NCBI GenBank assembly: GCA_903921785.1 | Contig: CAIXRH010000063.1 | Span: 1-48,929, forward strand | Direction: 5' to 3' | Source of the DNA: an uncultured Pseudomonadota bacterium | Lineage (GTDB): Bacteria > Myxococcota_A > UBA796 > SXON01 | DNA: 48,929 nucleotides | In this document: piece by piece, positions 24,484-32,915 of the stretch | Layout of the letters: each line of letters begins with the position of its first letter | Numbering within the stretch: position 1 is the stretch's first letter | Program-made: the position numbers and the translations under genes | The notes under the pieces: generated by a model | Database searches by the model: none | What the model saw: only the letters and a program-made list of their open reading frames with translations | Told to the model about the DNA's origin: nothing

Positions 24484-24974
24484 GCCTGCGGCGCTCCGGG
24501 GGAGAGGCGGGTGGCGGCGGCCGCCAACGACTCGGGGTGGGCCCAGGCGCGGACGGCGTGGGAGGAGAGCTTGGCGATCCGGCCGTCGTCGGCGCCTTCG
24601 TTCTCGCGGACGGTGGCGGCGAGGCGGCGGAGGACCCGGCCCAGCGACTCGTCCATCGGCGAGGTGCCGTCGGCGCCGTCCATCACGATGAAGTCGATCT
24701 GCTCGGTGCTGGCGGGGCCCTTCGGCGCGCCGTCCCTCAAGCAGAGGTCGACCCGGGCCTGACGCCCGTCTTCGTTCACCAGGTTCAGGGTGATCGCCCC
24801 TTCGAACGGGGGAAATACCTTGGCCAGTCGCCACCCGAGGCCGAGCTCGGCGTCGGGACCCAACGGGTGGAGCAGGAAGCCGGGGTGCACCACCCCCGCC
24901 AGCGCTGCGCCCGGCACCGCGAGCACTGCGAGGCCGAAAAACGCGTTGCGGAGGAAATCCCGGCGACTGTTCAT
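24480..24974 (-). CDS. Tat-signal protein at head of the Hxs-like operon, 164 aa
   Basis: The N-terminus reads MNSRRDFLRNAFFGLAVLAV and then PGAALA, a twin-arginine signal (SRRDFLR) with hydrophobic stretch and cleavage site around residue 26. The GGGAG ribosome-binding site supports the ATG at 24974 over one at 25088. The mature part (about 138 residues) has LGWRLAKVFPPFEGAITLNLVNEDGRQARVDLCLRD and is otherwise unrecognised; it contains a single Cys. Tat export implies folding before export, often with a cofactor. It is the first gene of the array, overlapping hxsD. It could be an exported partner of the mature peptide, but this is inference. Confidence 0.78.
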   Translation of the reverse strand: MNSRRDFLRNAFFGLAVLAVPGAALAGVVHPGFLLHPLGPDAELGLGWRLAKVFPPFEGAITLNLVNEDGRQARVDLCLRDGAPKGPASTEQIDFIVMDGADGTSPMDESLGRVLRRLAATVRENEGADDGRIAKLSSHAVRAWAHPESLAAAATRLSPGAPQA

Positions 24975-25110
24975 GGGCAGGCTCCCGAAGGGCCGAGGAT
25001 ATCGCAGTCGTCGGGGCCCGGGGAGAAAAAAGCGCGGCGGCGCGGCGACCGTTACGCGACGGTGGCGACCCCGCGACGATCGGGGCATGCTCTATGGCAG
25101 GGAGCTCCCC
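24975..25110. promoter_or_regulatory. Divergent intergenic region with likely Hxs operon promoter
   Basis: This 136-bp gap separates the Tat gene (minus strand) and the MopE-type lipoprotein gene (plus strand). On the minus strand, TATCCT (25001-24996) within GCGATATCCT lies 21 bp before the ATG and is the best -10 candidate. A T6 run on the same strand lies about 20 bp further upstream. It must serve the entire minus-strand array unless internal promoters exist. Confidence 0.4.
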
Positions 25111-27345
25111 ATGCGCCGGTTCGTGATCGTCCTGTGCTTCGGCCTCGCGGCCTGCGCAACGCCGCCGTCCGATACGGGAGCGACGGACGCGGACGGCGAT
25201 GGCTCACCGGCCGGCCTGGATTGCGATGACGGCGACGGCGGGATCTACCCGGGCGCGACCGAACTGTGTGACGGGGTCGATCAGGACTGCGACGGGACGG
25301 CGGACAACGGGCTGGACCTCACGTGGTTCCAGGACGCCGACGGCGATGGCTACGGCGTCGGCGCCCAGGTCGTCCGCGCATGCGCTCAGCCGGCGGGCTT
25401 CGCGGACAACCAGGACGACTGTGACGACGGAAACGCGCAGGTGAACCCGGGCGCCGCCGAGCTCTGCAACCTGCTCGACGACAACTGCGACGGTCGGCCC
25501 GACGAGGCCGTCGCCACCTGGTTCACGGATGCGGACGGCGACGGGTACGGCGATCCCACCACGGAGGCCGAGACCTGCACCCCCGGCCAAGGTGCGGTGC
25601 AGCAGGGGGAGGACTGCGACGACACAGACGCTACCGTGAACCCCGGAGTCCCCGAGAACTGCGACGGGCTGGACACCAACTGCGATGGTCGTCCCGACGT
25701 CGGGGTGCTCGGCACCTGGTACAGCGACGTGGATGGGGATGGGTACGGCAACCCCTACGACTCCGAGGAGACGTGTGATCCGCCGGCGGGCTGGGTCGAG
25801 AATGGTGACGATTGCCGACCGTCCGAGGTCTCCGGCCACCCGGGTGCCCCCGAGCTGTGCAACAGCGTGGACGACGACTGCGACGGGGAGAAGGACGAAG
25901 ACTTCGACCTGGACGGCGACGGCCATTGGACCGAGGCCTGCGACGGCGATGACTGCGACGACGGGGATCCGCTGGTGAATCCTGGGGTGGAGGAGACCTG
26001 CGAGGACGGCGTCGACAACGACTGTGACGGTCGCGACGCCCACTGCGCCTTCGACGGCACCGTGGAAGCCAGCGTCGCGGAGTCGAAGCTCTACTCTCCG
26101 GGCGCGAGCGCCGACGCGGGGCGAATGCTCCTCTCCCGCGACGTGGACGGCGACGGCAACGACGACCTCATGGTCGCCGCGCAAATGGCGAACGGCTACC
26201 GTGGCGCTGCTTACGTCGCCCTGGGCCCCTTCACCACCGGCCGGGCGCTCGACGACGACTACACGCTCTCCCCGAGCAGCTCATCGTACGCCGGGCGCTC
26301 GATCGGCATCGGCGATGTCGACGGCGACGGCGAGCTCGACTTCGCGGTCGGCGCGCCCGACGGAACCGAGAAGGAGTGGGTGGCGTTCGGTCCGCTCACG
26401 GGGGACGTGGACCTCGACAACGCCGACATCCAGTGGAGCGGCACCTACGGCGCCGAGGTCGGGCATGGCTCGGAGATCGCGGACGTCAACGGGGACGGGG
26501 TGGATGATGTGGTGATCGGCGCGTACGAAGATCCGGTGGGCGCCTACGAAGGCGGCGCCATCTACCTGGAGTACGGGCCGCTCGTCGCCGGCGACTACTC
26601 GCTGGCCACCAGCTACGACGTGCGCATCCTCGCCTCGAGCACCTACGAGTACGCCGGCCGGTACCTTCGCGCCGGCGCGGACGTGGACGGCGACGGCATC
26701 GGGGACATCCTGGCCGTGGCGCCCTACTCGTCGATGAGCACGCCGTATGGCGGCGGCGGCTACCTGTTCTACGGGGGGCTGACCAGCGACGTCCACTTCA
26801 GCGATGCAGACGCGACCTTCCTTGGGGAGACCGCCAACGACTACGCCGGTGAGGAGCTCGCGATGGGCGACTACGACGGCGACGGGCGCGCCGACATCGC
26901 GCTTGGCTCCTACGGCAACGCCTCCGGCACCTACGTGGGGGCGACCTACATCACGCTCGCACCCCCGTCCGCCTCCGTGGATCTCGGGAGCACCGACTTC
27001 GTGGTCCGCGGCAGCGCGGCCAACGACCAGTTCGGGCTCGGGCTCACGATCGCCGACATCGACGAAGACGGCGCGGGCGACCTGCTGGTCGGCGCGATCG
27101 GCGCGAGTCACGGCGGCGTCGCGTCCGGCTCGGCGTATCTGTTCTTCGGCCCCCCGACCGGCAGCTTCGGCCCCTCCGACGCCGAGGCGGTCTTCACCGG
27201 CGAAGGCGCCGGCGACCAGTTCGGCGAGGCGTTCGCGGTGGGCGACTTCGACGGCGACGGTCACCGGGACGTCGCGATCGGCGCCGTCAGTGAGTCCACC
27301 GGGGGAACCGGCGGCGGCTCGGTCTATGTGTTCTCCGGGAACTAG
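25111..27345 (+). CDS. Lipoprotein with MopE-type metal-binding motifs and FG-GAP repeats, 744 aa
   Basis: A lipoprotein signal (MRRFVIVLCFGLAAC, Cys15) is followed by five MopE-type motifs of the form DCDD-x-D...PGA-x-E-x-C...D-x-DCDG (residues 35-310), and then by seven or so FG-GAP/integrin-like repeats (DVDGDG-x-DD..., VGA) to the C-terminus. The motifs bind divalent metal, typically calcium, and the FG-GAP part folds as a beta-propeller. The start at 25111 has a GGGAG ribosome-binding site; an in-frame ATG eight codons upstream would also be possible. It is likely anchored on the cell surface. Such proteins are numerous in Myxococcota. Confidence 0.9.
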   Translation: MRRFVIVLCFGLAACATPPSDTGATDADGDGSPAGLDCDDGDGGIYPGATELCDGVDQDCDGTADNGLDLTWFQDADGDGYGVGAQVVRACAQPAGFADNQDDCDDGNAQVNPGAAELCNLLDDNCDGRPDEAVATWFTDADGDGYGDPTTEAETCTPGQGAVQQGEDCDDTDATVNPGVPENCDGLDTNCDGRPDVGVLGTWYSDVDGDGYGNPYDSEETCDPPAGWVENGDDCRPSEVSGHPGAPELCNSVDDDCDGEKDEDFDLDGDGHWTEACDGDDCDDGDPLVNPGVEETCEDGVDNDCDGRDAHCAFDGTVEASVAESKLYSPGASADAGRMLLSRDVDGDGNDDLMVAAQMANGYRGAAYVALGPFTTGRALDDDYTLSPSSSSYAGRSIGIGDVDGDGELDFAVGAPDGTEKEWVAFGPLTGDVDLDNADIQWSGTYGAEVGHGSEIADVNGDGVDDVVIGAYEDPVGAYEGGAIYLEYGPLVAGDYSLATSYDVRILASSTYEYAGRYLRAGADVDGDGIGDILAVAPYSSMSTPYGGGGYLFYGGLTSDVHFSDADATFLGETANDYAGEELAMGDYDGDGRADIALGSYGNASGTYVGATYITLAPPSASVDLGSTDFVVRGSAANDQFGLGLTIADIDEDGAGDLLVGAIGASHGGVASGSAYLFFGPPTGSFGPSDAEAVFTGEGAGDQFGEAFAVGDFDGDGHRDVAIGAVSESTGGTGGGSVYVFSGN

Positions 27346-27418
27346 AAAAAAGCGGTGGAGCCCTGGGTCATTCCTGGGGTACCGTGACCCTTCCTCCGCT
27401 AAACCTGACTGAGGCTCC

Positions 27419-28525
27419 ATGCTCCGCTCCCCGCTCTTCTCGCTGACGCTCCTCCTCGCCGCGTGCGGTACCGCCACGCTGGACACCTCGGGCTCCGACA
27501 CGGCCGACACCTCGGGCTCCGACACGGCCGACACCGCGGAGACCGGCGACAGCACGGACACGCAGGACACCGCTGACTCGGGCGACACCGCGGACACGGC
27601 CGACACCGGCGACACCGGCCTCGACCCCGAGTGGGCACACTGTCCCGACGCATCGGCCTACGTCGGGGACGCTGGCTGGCTCGGACAGCTCCAGGTCACC
27701 CGTGACGCCGAATACTGCGCGTTGCCGAATGAAGCCCGTGATCTCGCGGGGGAGCTCGCGGCGAAGGCGCGGATGCGTGTGGTCGCCGGAACGTACCCGA
27801 TGCCCACCGAAGAGGGCACCTACCCCTTCGCCCTCCCGGTCTGCACCATCCGTGCGGACGCGACGGCGCAGCCGGCCATGAACGGCCAGGGCACCACCGC
27901 CACCGATCCGAAGACCTACGGCAGCTCGACCTACACCTACGAGATCGGCACCCAGCCGATGACCACCACCGGCGGCGTGCCCTGGACGCTCGGGCAGTCG
28001 ATCATCCTCGCCGGCCCCGCCGGTTCGGCGCCGAACCCGCTGGTGCTCGACGGTCGGGTACCGGACTCCACTACTGGCGCCTCGGCCACCTTCACCCTGT
28101 ACCCGAACGGCACCTCCGTCTACGACAGCTCGGTGATGACGTTTGGCCCCTGCGACGACCCGAGCTGGGTGGTCAACACCCACACGATCACCTTCGACGG
28201 CGGCGAGATCACCATCGTGGCCGACATCGGCACCGACATGATCATCACGGCCCCGAGCCAGATGAAGCGGGCCTACGGCACGATCGATGGGGTCAGCTTC
28301 GACGTGACCGACTACTTCCGGCTCCTCTACCGGCCCGGTCACCACCACTTCACCCGGGACTTCGCGGTGGTCCTCGACACGCCGGTGGGCGACGTCTGCG
28401 CGATCGAGGTGCTGGGCACGGACGGTCAGGCGAGCACCACGACCGCGACGTTGAGCACCGCTTCGTGTGACCTGACCGTGCTCGGCACGCGGTCGGTGAC
28501 CGCCGAGAGCCTCAGCACCAACTGA
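27419..28525 (+). CDS. Asp/Thr/Ser-rich lipoprotein, 368 aa
   Basis: A lipoprotein signal (MLRSPLFSLTLLLAAC) is followed by a low-complexity stretch to about residue 68 built from DTSGSDTAD- and DTADTGD-like units, typical of a flexible, acidic surface linker. The remaining 300 residues form a soluble region with cysteines in pairs (CALPNEA, VCTIRADA, GPCDDP, DVCAIEV, ASCDLTV) that could form disulfides. The region is rich in Thr, Val and Tyr, suggesting beta structure. I do not recognise its fold. It is the gene after the MopE-type lipoprotein, 73 bp downstream, and precedes nadB by 20 bp. Confidence 0.8.
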   Translation: MLRSPLFSLTLLLAACGTATLDTSGSDTADTSGSDTADTAETGDSTDTQDTADSGDTADTADTGDTGLDPEWAHCPDASAYVGDAGWLGQLQVTRDAEYCALPNEARDLAGELAAKARMRVVAGTYPMPTEEGTYPFALPVCTIRADATAQPAMNGQGTTATDPKTYGSSTYTYEIGTQPMTTTGGVPWTLGQSIILAGPAGSAPNPLVLDGRVPDSTTGASATFTLYPNGTSVYDSSVMTFGPCDDPSWVVNTHTITFDGGEITIVADIGTDMIITAPSQMKRAYGTIDGVSFDVTDYFRLLYRPGHHHFTRDFAVVLDTPVGDVCAIEVLGTDGQASTTTATLSTASCDLTVLGTRSVTAESLSTN

Positions 28526-28545
28526 GCGGGTTAGCCGCGGGCATC

Positions 28546-30138
28546 ATGGCCGACTTCCTCGTCCTCGGCACCGGCGTCGCCGGGCTCTTCTTTGCGCTGC
28601 GGGCGGCGCGGCACGGCACGGTGCGGCTCTGCACCAAGGTCAACCGCGAGGAGTCGAACACGGCGTATGCCCAGGGCGGCATCGCCGCCGTCTGGGCGCC
28701 CGACGACACCGCCGAGGCCCACGTGCAGGACACGCTCATCGCCGGGGCTGGCCTGTGCCGGCCCGACGCGGTGGAGCAGACGGTCCGCGATGCCCCTGAC
28801 CGCATCCGCGAGCTCATCGAGCTCGGGGTGAAGTTCTCCCAGCACGGTGGCGACTACAGCCTCCACCGTGAGGGCGGCCACAGCACGCGTCGGATCCTCC
28901 ACGCGGACGATCTCACGGGAGCGGAGCTCGTCCGCGCGCTGCTCGCGGCGGTGGCCGAGGAGCCAAACATCGAGCTGATGGAGGACCACATCGCCGTGGA
29001 CCTCATCACGGAGAACAGCATCGCCCGGCGCCGGGGCCGCCCGCCCACCGACCCCGATCGGGTGCTCGGCGCCTACATGCTCGACCCGAAGACCGGCCAG
29101 GTGTCGGTGGAGGCCGCACGGATCGTGGCGCTCTGCACGGGCGGCGCCGGAAAGGTGTACCTCTACACCTCGAACCCCGACATCGCGAGCGGCGATGGGA
29201 TTGCGATGGCGTGGCGGGCTGGGGCCCGGATCGCGAACATGGAGTTCGTCCAGTTCCATCCTACCATTCTCTTTCACCCGCACGCGAAGAGCTTCCTCAT
29301 CTCCGAGGCGCTGCGCGGCGAAGGCGGCGTGCTCCGCCTCCGTAGCGGGGAGGCCTTCATGACGCGGTACGACCCCCGCGCCGAGCTGGCTCCGCGCGAC
29401 ATCGTGGCCCGGGCGATCGACGCCGAGCTCAAGCGCCGCGGCGACGACTGCGTCTACCTCGACATGACTCACCTGGACCGGCCGACCCTCCAGGCGAAGT
29501 TCCCCAACATCTACAAACGCTGCCTGGAGCTGGGGATCGACATGGCCGTCGCCCCCATCCCGGTGGTGCCGGCCGCCCACTACTTCTGCGGGGGCGTGCA
29601 GACGGACCTCGAGGGGGAGTCGAGCGTGCACAACCTCTTCGCCATCGGCGAGGCGGCGTGTACGGGATTGCACGGGGCGAACCGGCTCGCGTCCAACTCG
29701 CTTTTGGAGGCGGTGGTCTACGCGGACCACGCCTCGCGCATCGCCGCCGAGCGGCTGAGGGAGCCCGCCCCTCCGGTGGACATCCCCGAGTGGGATCACG
29801 GTCGCGCCGTGGACAGCGACGAACAGGTGGTCATCACCCAGACCTGGGACGAGATCCGCCGCTTCATGTGGAACTACGTCGGCATCGTGCGCACCACCAA
29901 GCGGCTGTTGAGGGCCCGCGCCCGGGTGGAGCTGGTGAAGGACGAGATCCACGACTACTACTGGGACTTCCGCCTCACCGCCCCGTTGGTGGAGCTGCGC
30001 AACCTCGCGACGGTGGCCGAGCTGGTGATCGAGAGCGCGCTGCGGCGGAAGGAGAGCCGCGGGCTGCACTTCACGCTGGACTACCCGAACCAGGACCTTC
30101 GTGGGGTGCGGGACACGGTTTTGCAGCGGCGGTGGTAG
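28546..30138 (+). CDS. nadB: L-aspartate oxidase, 530 aa
   Basis: NadB oxidises L-aspartate to iminoaspartate, the first step of de novo NAD synthesis. The FAD-binding motif GTGVAGLFFALRAA lies at residues 8-21, the flavin-contacting block EESNTAYAQGGIAAV follows, and EGGHSTRRILHADD and the signature ANRLASNSLLEAVVYA near residue 385 are all characteristic. The C-terminal helical domain is complete. Length is normal. No nadA or nadC is seen nearby, so the other steps are elsewhere. It converges with the pilin-like gene, nine bases apart. Confidence 0.95.
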   Translation: MADFLVLGTGVAGLFFALRAARHGTVRLCTKVNREESNTAYAQGGIAAVWAPDDTAEAHVQDTLIAGAGLCRPDAVEQTVRDAPDRIRELIELGVKFSQHGGDYSLHREGGHSTRRILHADDLTGAELVRALLAAVAEEPNIELMEDHIAVDLITENSIARRRGRPPTDPDRVLGAYMLDPKTGQVSVEAARIVALCTGGAGKVYLYTSNPDIASGDGIAMAWRAGARIANMEFVQFHPTILFHPHAKSFLISEALRGEGGVLRLRSGEAFMTRYDPRAELAPRDIVARAIDAELKRRGDDCVYLDMTHLDRPTLQAKFPNIYKRCLELGIDMAVAPIPVVPAAHYFCGGVQTDLEGESSVHNLFAIGEAACTGLHGANRLASNSLLEAVVYADHASRIAAERLREPAPPVDIPEWDHGRAVDSDEQVVITQTWDEIRRFMWNYVGIVRTTKRLLRARARVELVKDEIHDYYWDFRLTAPLVELRNLATVAELVIESALRRKESRGLHFTLDYPNQDLRGVRDTVLQRRW

Positions 30139-30147
30139 GCCGCGGGG

Positions 30148-30657
30148 TCAGTACGCGTGCTCGTCCGTGACTCGCTCGGCGTTGCGGGTCAGGGATGCGC
30201 GATACTCGGCGACCTGCCCATCGCCGTCCACGTCGCTCACCCCGTAGACGGTGAACTCGTGATGGGCGGCGTCCACGGTGACCCAGTAGCTGCCACGGAC
30301 CTTGCCGTCGGGCTGCCAGCCGAGCTGCTCAAAGCACGGCGCGGCGGGGTCGTCGAACCAGTCGTGCTGGTTCTTGCCGACCATGGACTCGGCGTCGCCG
30401 CGGCTTCCGCAGGGGACGAAGCCGTCGAAGGCGGCGTCGTAGGCGAGCTCGGTGGTCTTGATCGCGTCCACGTTCGCGGGAACCTCGGCCCGCTTGGCCT
30501 TCATCTGCATCGCCATGAAGTTGGGGATGGCGATCGCGGCGACGATCCCGGTGATCGGGACGAGCATGAGGCAGCTCAGCGCGAGGAACGCGGCCACGAT
30601 CCCGAAGGCGACGGCGCCGGATCGGCGAGGGGGAGGCGGGGGGGCGGAGCCGGTCAT
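30148..30657 (-). CDS. Pilin-like membrane-anchored protein, 169 aa
   Basis: After a proline-rich N-terminus, a hydrophobic helix (IVAAIAIPNFMAMQMKAKRAE) and the following VPANVDAIKTTELAYDAAFDGFVP look like the N-terminal helix of type IV pilin or pseudopilin proteins and their alpha-beta loop. The prepilin peptidase site is not obvious because a second hydrophobic segment comes before it. The C-terminal half contains two cysteines (FVPCGSRG and PAPCFEQ) in the usual D-region disulfide position, and an SDVDGDGQV loop. It may be a stand-alone fimbrial-like protein, as found in Myxococcota. The start at 30657 gives the full hydrophobic N-terminus and lies ten bases beyond the stop of the next gene. 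Confidence 0.65.
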   Translation of the reverse strand: MTGSAPPPPPRRSGAVAFGIVAAFLALSCLMLVPITGIVAAIAIPNFMAMQMKAKRAEVPANVDAIKTTELAYDAAFDGFVPCGSRGDAESMVGKNQHDWFDDPAAPCFEQLGWQPDGKVRGSYWVTVDAAHHEFTVYGVSDVDGDGQVAEYRASLTRNAERVTDEHAY

Positions 30658-30667
30658 TCCGAGGAGG

Positions 30668-31810
30668 CTACCACGCTTCGCCGGCCAGCCTACGCGCTTC
30701 GAGCGTGGCCACCTGCGCGTCCAGCTCGGCGGCGACGCGGGCCTTGCTGGCGCTGGCGAGGTCGTCGACCAGGCGGAGCAGGTTGATGGAGGTCGTGACG
30801 CCGGCTGCCAGCTGGGCTTGCCCGAGGGCGACCGCTTCGTTTGCCAGCGCCTCGCGCGCGGCTTGGGCTTCGAGCACGGCCTGGGCGGCACGAGCACGCT
30901 CCACGGCGATCGAGAGCTCGGCGGCGAAATCGAGCTTCATCGCGTCGTACTGGGTCTCGGCGATGCGAACGGCCAGGGCGCTGCGGCGTTCGTGGAGGAA
31001 GGGGCCTGCGACGCCATCGAGCTTCCAGGTGGCCGAGAGCGTGACCGACCAGGCCATCGGGTCGAGGTCGCTCTTCGCCTCGAGGCCACCTTTGGGGAGC
31101 CAATCGGCGAGGGCCTCGGCGTGCTGCCAACGGGCGGTGCGCACCGTCTGTGCCGCTTCGTCGAGCCAAGGGGACGCGGCGGAGCCGGCCGCGGGGAGCC
31201 CGAGGGCCGCGGGGACCTCGAGGGTGCCGAGGTCGTCGAGCTCCAGGGCGCGGGCGAGGCGCAGTCGGGCGACGCGGCCCTCCGCCTCGGCGCGAAGGCG
31301 CTCCGCACGCGCGACGAGGACGGAGGCGTCGGCGCTGCGGGAGACGAGCTCGCTGTCGACGCCGGCGCGCACCCGCCCGGCGACGGCCGCAGCGGTGTCG
31401 GTGGCCGCCTTCTCGGAGACCTTCGCCGCCTCCACCGCGCGGTCGGCCTCGATCGCCGAGACGTAGAGCGTGGCGGCGGCGTACTGCGCGTCCAGCGCGG
31501 TGCCGGCGCGGGCGTGGCGAAGCGCGACGGCGGCGGAGGACGCGCCCGCGGCGTCGAGCCAGGCGGCGGCGTCCAGCGCGCCGATCGTGACCTTCACCCG
31601 GTCGTGCGTGGTCTGGGCGCCGCCGGCGAAGGTGCGGCTGAGGTCGAGCTCGGGGGTGGGCCCGAGCTTCACGTACCGCTCCGCGGCGTCGAGCTCGGCG
31701 CGCGAGACCTCGAGCCCGGCCACGATGGACTGGGGGTTCACCTCGGCCGCGCGGTCGACCGCCTCTGCCAAGGTGAGCGCGTACGCGCTGCTGAGGAGGG
31801 TCAGGAGCAT
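30668..31810 (-). CDS. TolC-like outer-membrane efflux family protein, 380 aa
   Basis: A signal-like start (MLLTLLSSAYALTLAEAVDRA) is followed by long amphipathic helices rich in Ala, Arg, Glu and Leu, with paired segments (residues 20-180 and 210-380) that are the duplicated coiled-coil architecture of TolC-family outer-membrane factors. Typical pieces are NPQSIVAGLEVSRAELDAAERYVKLGPTPELDLS, AEGRVARLRLARAL and the GVTTSINLLRLVDDLASASKARVAAELDAQ ending. It is on the short side for TolC (about 430). No adaptor or pump gene is adjacent, so a partner must lie elsewhere. The start at 31810 has a plausible GGAG upstream. Confidence 0.78.
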   Translation of the reverse strand: MLLTLLSSAYALTLAEAVDRAAEVNPQSIVAGLEVSRAELDAAERYVKLGPTPELDLSRTFAGGAQTTHDRVKVTIGALDAAAWLDAAGASSAAVALRHARAGTALDAQYAAATLYVSAIEADRAVEAAKVSEKAATDTAAAVAGRVRAGVDSELVSRSADASVLVARAERLRAEAEGRVARLRLARALELDDLGTLEVPAALGLPAAGSAASPWLDEAAQTVRTARWQHAEALADWLPKGGLEAKSDLDPMAWSVTLSATWKLDGVAGPFLHERRSALAVRIAETQYDAMKLDFAAELSIAVERARAAQAVLEAQAAREALANEAVALGQAQLAAGVTTSINLLRLVDDLASASKARVAAELDAQVATLEARRLAGEAW

Positions 31811-31826
31811 CGGATCAGGCCCACGT

Positions 31827-32351
31827 TCACTCTCCCCATCGTAGCTCTCCGCGGCCGCGACCGCTGGACAGCACCAGCCGATCCGGCTCGGCGCCGCCGC
31901 ACGCATCGGCCGGCCAGGTCACCTGGATCAACTTGTCCCAGTCGGTGAGGTGGGGGTAGAGCAGGTGGTCGGCGGCGTTCGGACGCTTGGTCACCACGAG
32001 GCTCGCGGGGGCCGCGCAGGCGGTTTCCCCGGCGTAGAGGGTGATCGTCCACGGGGTGGAGCCATCGGCCGAGAAGCGGAGCTCGTCCTTCCACTGCCCC
32101 CCGGCGGTGAGCACTACGACCGGCCCTTCGGGGGTGACCGGACCGGGGCTGGCGCCGTTGGTGGTCTCTGCGAGGCGGGCGGCCTGGGCGCGCCGCAAGG
32201 GGTCATCCACGCGGGTTCCGCGGAGGAGCAAGGCGGTGTACCAGCCATCGTAGATGCGGACCTCGCGGGTGGCCGCGGCCACGGCGCGCTCGTACGCGTG
32301 GCGCTCGGCGAGCTCCCCGGCGGAGGCCAGCGTGCAGAGCGCCAGGAACAT
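31827..32351 (-). CDS. Small exported protein, 174 aa
   Basis: A short signal peptide (MFLALCTLASA, cleaved before GEL) precedes a soluble region with two paired cysteines (ETACAAP and ADACGGA). The start ATG at 32351 overlaps the pyrE stop in a TGATG; a GTG one codon earlier is an alternative. I do not recognise the family; parts such as GGQWKDELRFSADGSTPWTITLY are beta-like. It lies between pyrE and the TolC-like gene, all on the minus strand with small gaps, so it probably belongs to the same transcript. Confidence 0.65.
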   Translation of the reverse strand: MFLALCTLASAGELAERHAYERAVAAATREVRIYDGWYTALLLRGTRVDDPLRRAQAARLAETTNGASPGPVTPEGPVVVLTAGGQWKDELRFSADGSTPWTITLYAGETACAAPASLVVTKRPNAADHLLYPHLTDWDKLIQVTWPADACGGAEPDRLVLSSGRGRGELRWGE

Positions 32352-32890
32352 CACGCGGACTCGAGCTCGGTGCGCCGCACCAAGGCCTCGAGCGTGAACC
32401 CGCGGGCGGCGAGGGCTTCGGCGGCGCCCTCTTCACGGTCCACCACGGTGAAGCACTGAACCACGCGCAGCCCGTCGGCCTCGGCGCGGTCCACCGCCTT
32501 GAGCAAGGAGCCCCCGGTGGTCGTGGTGTCCTCCACGATGGCCACCGGCGAGCCGACCGGGAGGTTCGCGCGGCCCTCGACCCAGGTCTGCGTTCCGTGG
32601 CCCTTCGGCTCTTTGCGTACGATGAACGCGTGCACCGGCCGGCCGGCCGGCCAGGAAACCGTGGCGACGGCGGAGGCGATGGGGTCGGCCCCCATGGTGA
32701 GGCCGCCGACGCCGACCACCTCGGGGGCGAGGCGGGCGTGGATCAGCGAGCCGATGATCCAGCTCCCCTCGGCGTGGAGGGTGGTCTGGCGCGCATCCAC
32801 GTAGAAGTCGGATTCACGGCCGGAGGCGAGCACCACCCGCATGCGCCGGTAGGACTTCTCACGCAGCAACTCGATGAGGCGGTTCCGCAT
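32351..32890 (-). CDS. pyrE: Orotate phosphoribosyltransferase
   Basis: PyrE converts orotate and PRPP to OMP in pyrimidine synthesis. The PRPP-binding loop VAIVEDTTTTGGSLLKAVDRA (near residues 115-135) is the type I phosphoribosyltransferase signature; SGRESDFYVDARQTTLHAEG and IVRKEPKGHGTQTWVEG are typical PyrE blocks, the latter the flexible catalytic loop. Length of 179 is a little short but complete. The start at 32890 is preceded by TACCTT only six bases away, which would give a leaderless transcript. Confidence 0.94.
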   Translation of the reverse strand: MRNRLIELLREKSYRRMRVVLASGRESDFYVDARQTTLHAEGSWIIGSLIHARLAPEVVGVGGLTMGADPIASAVATVSWPAGRPVHAFIVRKEPKGHGTQTWVEGRANLPVGSPVAIVEDTTTTGGSLLKAVDRAEADGLRVVQCFTVVDREEGAAEALAARGFTLEALVRRTELESA

Positions 32891-32915
32891 CGGACCAAGG
32901 TATCGCGTCGTGGGC

